From the NCBI RefSeq assembly GCF_030504985.1, contig NZ_JASERU010000005.1:62001-126000 (forward strand): 64,000 nt of DNA, given 5' to 3'. Below, in pieces: positions 8,501 to 15,258 of this stretch (position 1 is the stretch's first letter; the number at the start of each line of letters is the position of its first letter). Under the pieces are notes generated by a model. That model did not search any database, had not been told where the DNA came from, and worked only from the letters and a program-made list of their open reading frames with translations. The position numbers were made by a program, and so were the translations under genes. The DNA is from Fulvimonas sp. R45. Its GTDB lineage: Bacteria > Pseudomonadota > Gammaproteobacteria > Xanthomonadales > Rhodanobacteraceae.

Positions 8501-11041
8501 GGCGTGCTGAAGGAATCGTGCTGGGCGGTGAACGCGGCGCAGGACTACCAGGTGCTGGTGGGCGACGGCGCCTCGGCCAACGGCTCGAAGGAAGTGGTGA
8601 TCGGCACCAACGCCAGCCACACGCTGCCCACGCAGGACGCCAGCCAGGCCTTCCCGGGCAGCGGCGCCAACGATCCGAACAACCCCACCGGCGTGCCGAC
8701 CGCGGACTACGCGGCGCGGCTGGGCCATTCGGTGGTGATCGGCGACGACGCCTCGGGCACGGCCAACGCCCAGACCATCCTCGGCGCCGAGGCCACCGCC
8801 AGCGTGGCGAACAGCGTGGCGCTGGGCTACAAGTCGGCGGCCAACCGCGGCGCGCAGGCGAACTACAGCGCCTACGGGCTGGCCGCGCCGCAGAACTCAG
8901 CGGGCGAGGTGTCGATCGGCGCCCCGGGCGCGGAGCGGCAGATCACCAACGTCGCCGCCGGCAGCGCCGACACCGACGCGGTGAACGTGGCCCAGCTGAA
9001 GTCCGTGGCCACCACCGCCGACAACGCGGTGCAGTACGACAGCACGGCGCACACCTCGGTGACCCTGGCCGGCCCGGCCAGCACCGACGGCGGCGTCACC
9101 GGCGGCACCACCATCGGCAACCTGCACCAGGGCGCGCTCGGCGCCACCAGCACCGACGCGGTGAACGGCAGCCAGCTGTTCGCCACCAACATGTCGCTGG
9201 TGAAGTACATGGGCGGCACCACCCACTTCGACCCGACCACCAACACGTGGACGGCGCCGACGTTCACCATCACCTCGGTGGCGACCGACGGCAGCACCAC
9301 CAAGGGCAACTACGACAACGTGACCGACGCGTTCGCCGCGGTGGACGGCTCGGTGAACAACCTCAATACCCGCATCAACAACATCGATACCGGCGGCGGC
9401 ATCAAGTACTTCCACGCCAACTCCAGCGGCGTCGACGCCAAGGCCAACGGCACCGACAGCGTGGCGGTGGGCCCGTCCGCGGTCGCCGACGGCAACGGCA
9501 GCATGGCGATGGGCAGCGGCGCCACGGCCAGCGCGGACAACTCGGTGGCGATAGGCACGGGTGCGACGGCGAAGAACGGCAGCGCGGTGTCGATCGGCAA
9601 CGGCAACACGGCCGATGGCGACGGCGCGGTGGCGATGGGCGACCCGAACACGGCCACCGGCCAGGGCGCGGTCGCGCTGGGCTACAACAACCAGGCCACT
9701 GGCCAGGGCGCGGTCGCGCTGGGCTCCACCTCCGTCGCCAACGGCGCCAGCGCCATCGCCATGGGCGACAGCGCCAACGCCTCGGCGGCCGACGCACTCG
9801 CCTTCGGCGCGGGCGCCACGGCCAGCATGGCCAACAGCATCGCGCTGGGCGCGGGTTCGGTGACGGGAGTGGGTGCACTGAGCAACTACGCGGCCTACGC
9901 CCTGACCACGCCGCAGAACTCCAGCGGCGAGGTGAACGTGGGCAACCGCCAGATCACCGGCGTGGCCGCCGGCAGCGCCGACGACGACGCGGTGAACGTG
10001 GCCCAGCTGAAGGCGGTGGACGCACACATCAGCGGCACCGACAAGCTGGCGGTGAAGTACGACGCCGATACCAACGGCAACGCGACCAACACCATCACCC
10101 TGGTCGGCAACGGCAGTGGTGCACCGGTGCTGATCACCAACCTCAAGGCGGGCGCGGAAAGCGCCACCAGCACCGATGCGGTGAACGGCTCGCAGCTGTG
10201 GCACTGGACCCAGGACACCACCAACCAGTACAGCAACTACAGCCTGTACAACGACATCCAGAACATCCACCCGGGCACGGGCAGCGTGAAGTACTTCAAC
10301 GTGAACTCCACCGGCCCCGACTCCAGCGCCTCCGGCAGCGACAGCATCGCGATCGGGCCCTCGGCCAAGTCCAGCGGCAAGGACAGCGTGGCGATGGGCA
10401 ACGGCGCCGATGCCTCGGCGGACAACGCGGTGGCGATCGGCGCCAACTCGGTGGCCGACCGCGCCAACACGGTGTCGGTGGGTAGCGCCGGCAACGAGCG
10501 GCAGATCACCAACGTGGCGGCCGGCACCGCGAACACCGACGCGGTGAACGTGGGCCAGCTGAACTCGGCGATCGACACCACCACCAAGGGCACGGTGCGC
10601 TACGACACCAACACCGACGGCAGCATCGACTACGGCAACGTCACGCTGGGCGGCGGCACCGGCGATACCACGATCCACAACGTGGCGGCGGGCACGGCGC
10701 CCACCGACGCGGCCAACGTGGGCCAGGTGCAGCAGGCGATGGACTGGTCGAAGAACTACACCGACCAGCGCTTCAGCCAGGTCGACGGCGAGATCCAGCG
10801 CATGGGCCACCGCGCCGACGCCGGCGTGGCGGCGGCGATGGCCGCGGCGGGTCTGCCGCAGGCCTACGAGCCCGGTCGCAGCATGGCCGCGGTCGCGGCC
10901 GGCTCGTTCCGCGGCGAGTCGAGCATCGCCGTCGGCGTGTCGACCATCTCCGAGGGCGGGCGCTGGGTCTACAAGCTGTCCGGTTCGGCGAACACGCGCG
11001 GCGACGCCGGCGTTTCCATCGGCGCGGGCATGCAGTGGTGA
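5522..11041 (+). CDS. Trimeric autotransporter adhesin, YadA-like (type Vc)
   Basis: Very large surface adhesin (1,839 residues) secreted through its own trimeric barrel. It starts with an extended signal peptide (MNHIYRLVWCKSRNALVAAS..., hydrophobic core about 40-62, AFAQ cleavage), which decides the start at 5522. Residues about 255-594 hold eight near-identical 42-43-residue repeats (DTTSKLPVVGPVVAQ...), followed by degenerate copies to about residue 830. Further on are YadA head motifs (SVAxG/AVAMG runs, about 1290-1450), several neck motifs (ITNVAAGSADTDAVNVAQLK type), and a C-terminal anchor (RADAGVAAAMAAAGLPQ ... GAGMQW). An unusual cysteine pair (CLNVLGVLKESC) lies near residue 990. 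The TpgA-like partner follows 49 bases downstream. Confidence 0.95.
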   Translation: MNHIYRLVWCKSRNALVAASELSSRSHGGISASPSRMKAARLISLAVLGAGSLVYATGAFAQSTGNSKLDDLQSLVSKYDAPVVGSSAASGVADVAGAPVTVVGQVVKTTLAAVQPAHVGAHVSVSQARLHAGAHVSTPLAGAYAGAHLSQQGIGAGAGVSLHPQILAGAVSGVTHAAAGLPVAGKLLSGVDGAVDTVASAVPAIHVGLGTTLHAPSPIEPMAADRRRDAVVSDRARSLGIADGSGLPVLGGVIDTASKLPVVGPVVAQVGGALGGVTSGGGGDLTGTVGKVVGGVVDTTSKLPVVGPVVAQVGGALGGVTSGGGDLTGTVGKVVGGVVDTTSKLPVVGPVVAQVGGALGGVTSGGGGDLTGTVGKVVGGVVDTTSKLPVVGPVVAQVGGALGGVTSGGGGDLTGTVGKVVGGVVDTTSKLPVVGPVVAQVGGALGGVTSGGGGDLTGTVGKVVGGVVDTTSKLPVVGPVVAQVGGALGGVTSGGGDLTGTVGKVVGGVVDTTSKLPVVGPVVAQVGGALGGVTSGGGDLTGTVGKVVGGVVDTTSKLPVVGPVVAQVGGALGGVTSGGGDLTGTVGKIVSGVLGGSPGHQDLGTALGTVVGGVVNNGAKLPVLGSTVASVGQALKTATNGGNIGSGLQGQLGMVLGDTVNSLSHTPGVGDVVAKVGQTLGETTAQIDAKDNGSGVGDLAGVVGKVVDGVAGATSKVPVVGPVVGKLGDVLDSTTSGNGNVLGTVGQVVDGVADATSKVPVVGPVVGKVGQVLDSATSGNGDVLGTAGQVVDGVADATSNVPVVGSVVGQLGNVLGGVTTGQGGGLLSSLTDNAVSTATSPASTAALSPLAAPVVPPPSGTPSGLIIGNGGVVGTATQLLGSTESSLFTNSNPDGYISNGSLKVSNANFTQGYSTLNLLGLPVVNSTPVGTVLTTTDGTVLGGTGTNSHLTLIGGVTSGNYISNINNGAAGGLLGLLLPKNAPAWASTCLNVLGVLKESCWAVNAAQDYQVLVGDGASANGSKEVVIGTNASHTLPTQDASQAFPGSGANDPNNPTGVPTADYAARLGHSVVIGDDASGTANAQTILGAEATASVANSVALGYKSAANRGAQANYSAYGLAAPQNSAGEVSIGAPGAERQITNVAAGSADTDAVNVAQLKSVATTADNAVQYDSTAHTSVTLAGPASTDGGVTGGTTIGNLHQGALGATSTDAVNGSQLFATNMSLVKYMGGTTHFDPTTNTWTAPTFTITSVATDGSTTKGNYDNVTDAFAAVDGSVNNLNTRINNIDTGGGIKYFHANSSGVDAKANGTDSVAVGPSAVADGNGSMAMGSGATASADNSVAIGTGATAKNGSAVSIGNGNTADGDGAVAMGDPNTATGQGAVALGYNNQATGQGAVALGSTSVANGASAIAMGDSANASAADALAFGAGATASMANSIALGAGSVTGVGALSNYAAYALTTPQNSSGEVNVGNRQITGVAAGSADDDAVNVAQLKAVDAHISGTDKLAVKYDADTNGNATNTITLVGNGSGAPVLITNLKAGAESATSTDAVNGSQLWHWTQDTTNQYSNYSLYNDIQNIHPGTGSVKYFNVNSTGPDSSASGSDSIAIGPSAKSSGKDSVAMGNGADASADNAVAIGANSVADRANTVSVGSAGNERQITNVAAGTANTDAVNVGQLNSAIDTTTKGTVRYDTNTDGSIDYGNVTLGGGTGDTTIHNVAAGTAPTDAANVGQVQQAMDWSKNYTDQRFSQVDGEIQRMGHRADAGVAAAMAAAGLPQAYEPGRSMAAVAAGSFRGESSIAVGVSTISEGGRWVYKLSGSANTRGDAGVSIGAGMQW
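6284..7303 (+). repeat. Eight tandem 126/129-bp coding repeats in the adhesin
   Basis: Eight consecutive units encode DTxSKLPVVGPVVAQVGG..., ALGGVTSGGG(G)DLTG and TVGKVVGGVV. Units 1, 3, 4 and 5 have four glycines (129 bp); units 2, 6, 7 and 8 have three (126 bp). They are almost identical at the DNA level, including synonymous positions, so they arose by recent duplication or gene conversion. The last unit degenerates at its end (KIVSGVL). Copy number is expected to vary between strains. Confidence 0.95.
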
Positions 11042-11090
11042 GCCGCATGCGCCGCCGGTATCCAGGGACAATCATCAAGGGGGTGTCATC

Positions 11091-11918
11091 ATGTACGGGA
11101 TGATCGAGTGCAAACGGGCGGCGTGGCCGGCCCTGCTGGCCGGCGCGCTGCTCGCCGCCGGCTGCAGCACGGCGGGCAGCAAGTCGTCCACCAACGCGGA
11201 AGGGGTGACCTTCCCCAATCCGGACCGCTCCACCATGCCCGAGGGCGTGTTCGTGAACCTGGAGAACCTGCGCAAGGTGGCTCCGGGCATGACCAAGAAG
11301 CAGCTCTACGCGCTGCTGGGCCAGCCGCGCTTCGACGAGGGCGTGGTGGGCGTGCGCAAGTGGAACTACATCTTCAACTTCCGCAAGTCCGACGGCAGCG
11401 GCGACTACTTCAGCTGCCAGTACCAGATCCTGTTCGACAAGCAGGACCTGGCCGAGCAGTTCTACTGGAAGCCCGAGGCCTGCAAGGCGGTGCTGGAGAC
11501 GCACCACGCGGCGCCGAAGCCCAAGCCCGCGCCGCTGCCCGCGCAGCCGATCCGGCTGTCGTCCGACGCCCTGTTCGGCTTCGACAGCGCCACGCTCACC
11601 GCGGACGGCCGGGTGAAGCTGGATGGCCTGCTGCAACAGCTGCGCACGGCCAGCCTGGTGCAGAACATCGACGTGGTGGGCTACACCGACCGCATCGGCA
11701 GCGACGGCTACAACATGAAGCTGTCGCAGCGCCGTGCCGAGGCCGTGCGCGACTACCTGGTGCAGAACGGCGTCCCCGCGGGCGCGATCCAGGTGGAAGG
11801 TCGGGGCAAGGCCGACCCGGTGGTAGAGTGCCACGACCGGAAGCGGCCGGCGCTGATCGCGTGCCTGGCGCCGAACCGGCGCGTGGAGCTCTCCGGCATC
11901 GCCAAGCCCGCGCATTGA
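11091..11918 (+). CDS. tpgA: TpgA-like lipoprotein: BamE/SmpA-OmlA domain plus OmpA-C domain
   Basis: Predicted outer-membrane lipoprotein that anchors the upstream trimeric autotransporter to peptidoglycan and aids its export, by analogy with Acinetobacter TpgA. The 275 residues begin with a lipoprotein signal (lipobox LLAAGC, Cys about 26). A BamE/SmpA-OmlA domain follows (about 60-125: VAPGMTKKQLYALLGQPRF). The C-terminal OmpA-like domain is at about 155-270 (LFGFDSATLT, VVGYTDRIGS, MKLSQRRAEAVRDYLV, GRGKADPV), with the Asp/Arg that bind diaminopimelate present. A ribosome site AAGGGGG precedes the ATG. The domain pairing and adjacency to the adhesin support the call. Confidence 0.85.
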   Translation: MYGMIECKRAAWPALLAGALLAAGCSTAGSKSSTNAEGVTFPNPDRSTMPEGVFVNLENLRKVAPGMTKKQLYALLGQPRFDEGVVGVRKWNYIFNFRKSDGSGDYFSCQYQILFDKQDLAEQFYWKPEACKAVLETHHAAPKPKPAPLPAQPIRLSSDALFGFDSATLTADGRVKLDGLLQQLRTASLVQNIDVVGYTDRIGSDGYNMKLSQRRAEAVRDYLVQNGVPAGAIQVEGRGKADPVVECHDRKRPALIACLAPNRRVELSGIAKPAH

Positions 11919-11935
11919 CTTGACCCGGACAACGG

Positions 11936-12050
11936 CGAGTCTGCCCTGATCGGCACCGTGGGCGACACAAGGACCAGGCAAGTCGTGTCGTACGCGTCGC
12001 GCTCCACCCCCTGTAGCCACGCTCCCACGGTGCCGATCAGGGCAGACTCG
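11936..12050. other. Long perfect inverted repeat with nested hairpin
   Basis: Two 27-base arms (11936-11962 and 12024-12050; left arm begins CGAGTCTGCCCTGATCGG) are perfect reverse complements separated by 61 bases. A second inverted repeat (CGACAC 11963-11968 / GTGTCG 11985-11990) is nested directly inside the left arm. Lying after tpgA, it could end transcription, encode a structured RNA, or be a mobile-element remnant. No T-run typical of an intrinsic terminator is present. Confidence 0.8.
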
Positions 12051-12179
12051 TCGCCATGTCCCCTTCCCGGGGGCATGGCGGGTACTCGCAGGGCGAGGGC
12101 GGAGGCTTGCAAACGCCGCGTGGGCTTTGCGTGAAGGCGCGGATCATCCGGACGTCCGGACGGCCGTCCGCGGTGCCGG

Positions 12180-12563
12180 TCAATCCCAGCGGTTGAGGTG
12201 CGGGCCGAACGCGGCGCGCTGCTTGTGCACCACGCAGAAGCGGTGGCCGGTGGGCGCCTCCATCACCCACCAGCGCCCGCGCACGAAGCCGACGCGCCTG
12301 GCGCCCAGGGCTTCCAGCCGGGCCACCTCGGCATCCAGGTCGTCGGTCTCGATGTCCAGGTGCACGCGGCTGTCGTGGTCGACCTTCTGCAGCAGGATGA
12401 TCGGCTCGTCTTCGGCCGTCCGCAGTTCGGCGTAGCGGCCGTCGCCGTCCTGGTCGAAGGTGGCGACGGGCTTGCCCAGCACCGCGCTCCAGAAGCGCGC
12501 CGCGGCGGCGAGGTCGTCCACGCGGCTGTCGAGGACGAGGGTGCAGAGCCGGCTGTGGTGCAT
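12180..12563 (-). CDS. VOC (glyoxalase/bleomycin-resistance) superfamily protein
   Basis: Small metal-dependent VOC-fold protein (127 residues) of unknown substrate. It contains two beta-alpha-beta-beta-beta halves: LCTLVLDSRVDDLAAAARFWSAVLG at the N-terminus and VHLDIETDDLDAEVARLEALGARRV in the middle. It ends in a typical GRWWVMEAPTGHRFCVVH strand. The start at 12563 is supported by GGAGGAG about eight bases upstream. It appears monocistronic. Members of this group are often annotated as glyoxalase-like; no specific reaction can be inferred. Confidence 0.85.
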   Translation of the reverse strand: MHHSRLCTLVLDSRVDDLAAAARFWSAVLGKPVATFDQDGDGRYAELRTAEDEPIILLQKVDHDSRVHLDIETDDLDAEVARLEALGARRVGFVRGRWWVMEAPTGHRFCVVHKQRAAFGPHLNRWD

Positions 12564-12640
12564 GGAGGGGCTCCTCCAGGGAAGGCGGCCCGATTCTGGC
12601 CCGGCATCCGTGAAGAAAGCGGTGTCCCGCCCGGAACGAA

Positions 12641-12666
12641 AACGGGGCGCCTGGCGGCGCCCCGTT
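12641..12666 (-). terminator. Intrinsic terminator of the 2-oxoacid dehydrogenase operon
   Basis: Perfect 11-base stem (AACGGGGCGCC / GGCGCCCCGTT, loop 4) just after the E2 stop. Read leftward it is followed by TTTTCG. It is placed correctly to end the E1 alpha-E1 beta-E2 transcript. Confidence 0.8.
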
Positions 12667-12691
12667 CCGTATGGCCCGGCGGATCGCCGGC

Positions 12692-14116
12692 TCAGTTCGG
12701 GCGGGCCAGGTCGTCCAGCAGCGCCTTGAGGAAGCGCGCGGCCTCGCCCCCGGTGGCGGCGCGGTGGTCGAAGGTCAGGCTGATCGGCATGCGACGGTGT
12801 ACCTCGATGCCGCCCATCACCGCCACCACGTCGTGGCTGAGCTTGCCGGCGCCGACGATGGCCACGCACGGCGGCACCACCACCGGGGTGGCGTAGCGGC
12901 CGGCGAACATGCCGAAGTTCGACAGGCTGATGGTGTAGCCGGAGAGCTCCGACGGCGGGATGGAGCGATCCTCCACCTGCGCGCGCAGGCGCTGGATGCC
13001 GGCGCGGATGCCGGCGCCGTCGAGCACGTCGGCGTTGCGCAGGGCCGGCACGAACAGGCCGTCGTCGGTGTCCACCGCGATGCCGATATCCACGTGCGGG
13101 TGCATCGTGCGGCTGAGGTTCTTGCCGTCGAACCACGCGTTCAGCGCCGGCACGGCCTTGCAGGCGGCGACGATGGCGCGGATCAGGCGCGCGGTGATGT
13201 CCTGCTTGCCGATCCAGGCGTGCAGGTCGGCGTCGTCGACCAGGGTGGTGGGCACGACCTGCGCGTGCGCGTCGGCCATCACGCGGGCCATGTTGCGGCG
13301 CACGCCCTTGAGCTGTTCGGGCTGGCCGCTGGCCTGCACCGACGGCGGCGCGGTGCGCACCGGCTTGCCGGCGAGCGAGATGGGGCCGCGCTGGTCTTCC
13401 CTTCTCCCTTCGAGAGAAGGTGCCCGAAGGGCGGATGAGGGTTCGGGCGAAGCGAAACGTTGCGCTCCGGCCGCACCCTCACCCCTAGCCCCTCTCCCGG
13501 AGGGAGAGGAGAGCAAGGGCGCGCTGCCGTTGGCGGCGGCGTCCTTCACGTCCTTCATCGTCACCACGCCGTCGGCGCCGGTGGGGCGCACGCGGGCGAG
13601 GTCGACCTTGAGCTTCTTCGCCAGCGCGCGCACCGCGGGCACCGCCTTCACGCCGCCGATGCTGGCGGCCTGCTCGACGTGCACGGTGTTGCCGCTGACC
13701 ATCGCGCCCACCACGGTGCCTTCGTCCTCGCGGTCGGCGGCGGCCTTCACCTCGCCGCCTTCGTCCGAGGCGACCACCTTGCCGCCGTCGTCGGGCGCGG
13801 GGCTGCCCACGCTCTTCTTCGGGCCGTGGTGGTGGCCGGTGGACTCGGCCTCGGCGCGCTGCTTGGCGTTCGGGTCGGGCTCGAAGTCGGCCAGCGCGGC
13901 GCCGGTCTCGATCACGTCGCCGGCGGCGCCGTGCAGCTTCACCACCTTGCCGGTGTACGGCGAGGGCACCTCGACCACCGCCTTGGCGGTCTCCATCGAC
14001 ACCAGCGGGGCGTCGAGCTTGATGGTGTCGCCTTCCTTCACGTGCCACTCGACGATGGTGGCGTCGGGCAGGCCTTCGCCGAGGTCGGGCAGGTGGAATG
14101 TCTTGATGTCGGCCAT
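12692..14116 (-). CDS. pdhC: 2-oxoacid dehydrogenase complex E2 (dihydrolipoamide acyltransferase)
   Basis: Core acyltransferase of a pyruvate or branched-chain 2-oxoacid dehydrogenase complex, 474 residues. There is a single lipoyl domain (about 3-78; modified lysine in SMETAKAVVEV), a charged linker, a peripheral subunit-binding domain (about 155-190: AVPAVRALAKKLKVDLARVRPTG), and the catalytic domain (about 265-470). The usual C-terminal DHRxxDG is DHRAATGG here, so the histidine is kept but the aspartate is replaced. Residues about 203-240 of the linker are encoded by an inserted palindromic repeat. It lies 158 bases after the E1 beta gene, a gap filled by another repeat. The substrate is uncertain. 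Confidence 0.88.
   Translation of the reverse strand: MADIKTFHLPDLGEGLPDATIVEWHVKEGDTIKLDAPLVSMETAKAVVEVPSPYTGKVVKLHGAAGDVIETGAALADFEPDPNAKQRAEAESTGHHHGPKKSVGSPAPDDGGKVVASDEGGEVKAAADREDEGTVVGAMVSGNTVHVEQAASIGGVKAVPAVRALAKKLKVDLARVRPTGADGVVTMKDVKDAAANGSAPLLSSPSGRGARGEGAAGAQRFASPEPSSALRAPSLEGRREDQRGPISLAGKPVRTAPPSVQASGQPEQLKGVRRNMARVMADAHAQVVPTTLVDDADLHAWIGKQDITARLIRAIVAACKAVPALNAWFDGKNLSRTMHPHVDIGIAVDTDDGLFVPALRNADVLDGAGIRAGIQRLRAQVEDRSIPPSELSGYTISLSNFGMFAGRYATPVVVPPCVAIVGAGKLSHDVVAVMGGIEVHRRMPISLTFDHRAATGGEAARFLKALLDDLARPN
13398..13510. repeat. Dispersed palindromic repeat, family D, inside the E2 coding sequence
   Basis: Outer hairpins (CTTCTCCCTTCGAGAGAAG at 13401-13419 and CCTCTCCCGGAGGGAGAGG at 13491-13509) bracket an inner inverted GATGAGGGTTCGG / GCACCCTCACCCC arrangement. 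The same architecture recurs at 62800-62910 between genes. Here it is read through in frame, adding a Ser/Arg/Gly/Ala-rich stretch to the interdomain linker without breaking the protein. Confidence 0.85.
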
Positions 14117-14152
14117 GATCGGAATTCCGGAAGTTGGAGTGTTCGTGGGTGA

Positions 14153-14273
14153 CTCCCTCCCCTGCGTGCAGCAGGGGAGGGCAGGGGAGGGGTCAAGCCG
14201 TCATGTGGTACGGCGTTTTGTCGGTGCCGCCCCCTCCCGGCCTCCCCCTGCAAGCAGGGGGAGGAGCAAAGGT
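14153..14273. repeat. Dispersed palindromic repeat, family B, copy 2 (inverted pair)
   Basis: Two hairpin units (CTCCCTCCCCTGC...GCAGGGGAGGG, imperfect, and CTCCCCCTGCAAGCAGGGGG) with the family's GGGGAGGGGTCAAG / CCGCCCCCTCCCGG flanks. The pair fills nearly the whole gap between the E1 beta and E2 genes of one operon, so it must be transcribed and could modulate E2 expression or mRNA stability. Confidence 0.85.
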
Positions 14274-14274
14274 G

Positions 14275-15255
14275 TCAGCTCGCCGCCAGCGTGCGCTTCG
14301 CCGCGTCGACGATGCGCTCCACGCTGGGCAGGTACTTCATCTCCAGGCGGAACAGCGGGATGTGCGTGTCGGGGCCGGTGACGCGTTCGACCGGCGCGAG
14401 CAGGTCGTACATGCATTCCTCGGCCAGGCGCGCGGCGATCTCGGCGCCGAAGCCGGCGGTCTTCGGGGCCTCGTGCACGATCACGCAGCGGCCGGTCTTC
14501 TGCACCGACTCGGCGATGGTGTCGAAGTCCAGCGGGGTGAGCGTGGCGACGTCGATCACCTCGGCGCTGATGCCCTGCCTGGCGAGTTCGTCGGCGGCTT
14601 CCAGCGTCTCCTTCACCTGCGCGCCCCAGGTCACCAGGGTCACGTCGGTGCCGTCGCGCAGCACGAAGCACACGTCCAGCGGCAAGGCCTCGCCGTCGTC
14701 CGGCACCTCTTCCTTGTACTGGCGGTAGATGCGCTTGGGCTCGAAGAACATCACCGGGTCGGGATCGCGGATCGCCGCCAGCAGCAGGCCGTAGGCGCGC
14801 GCGGGCGAGGAGGGCAGCACCACGCGCAGGCCCGGGATGTTGGTGAACAGGTGCTCGTTCGCCTCCGAGTGATGCTCCGGCGCGCGGATGCCGCCGCCCC
14901 ACGGGGCGCGCCACACGGCCGGCACGGTGATGCGGCCGCGGGTGCGGTTGCGCAGGCGCGCGGCGTGGCAGGCGATCTGCTCCATCATCGGGTAGATGAA
15001 GCCTTCGAACTGCGCCTCGGCGACCGGCTTCATGCCCTGGGCGGCCAGGCCCACGGTGACGCCGGCGATGGTGGTCTCGTCCAGCGGCGTGTCGAGCACG
15101 CGCAGCTCGCCGAACTTTTCCTGCAGGCCCTGGGTGGCGCGGAACACGCCGCCGTTGACGCCGACGTCCTCGCCCAGCACCACGACGCTGTCGTCGTGCT
15201 TCATCTCGTAGGCCAGCGCCTGGGTGACGGCTTCGATGAGAGTGATCTGTGCCAT
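14275..15255 (-). CDS. pdhB: 2-oxoacid dehydrogenase E1 component, beta subunit
   Basis: Beta subunit of the thiamine-diphosphate-dependent E1, 326 residues, the usual length. It shows the transketolase pyrimidine-binding half (ITLIEAVTQALAYEMKHDDSVVVLGEDVGVNGGVFRAT) and the C-terminal domain (VTWGAQVKETLEAADELARQGISAEVIDVATLTPLD). It pairs with the alpha subunit encoded three bases upstream, so the two are co-translated. The conserved E of LGEDVG, which activates thiamine diphosphate, is present. Pyruvate-type and branched-chain-type complexes cannot be separated by inspection. Confidence 0.9.
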   Translation of the reverse strand: MAQITLIEAVTQALAYEMKHDDSVVVLGEDVGVNGGVFRATQGLQEKFGELRVLDTPLDETTIAGVTVGLAAQGMKPVAEAQFEGFIYPMMEQIACHAARLRNRTRGRITVPAVWRAPWGGGIRAPEHHSEANEHLFTNIPGLRVVLPSSPARAYGLLLAAIRDPDPVMFFEPKRIYRQYKEEVPDDGEALPLDVCFVLRDGTDVTLVTWGAQVKETLEAADELARQGISAEVIDVATLTPLDFDTIAESVQKTGRCVIVHEAPKTAGFGAEIAARLAEECMYDLLAPVERVTGPDTHIPLFRLEMKYLPSVERIVDAAKRTLAAS

Positions 15256-15258
15256 GGC

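Noticed and set aside
5417-8728. A 1,103-residue open frame on the minus strand with histidine/arginine-rich repeats
   Set aside because: It is the antisense of the tandem repeats in the adhesin, kept open by high GC content; it has no signal, domain or ribosome site.
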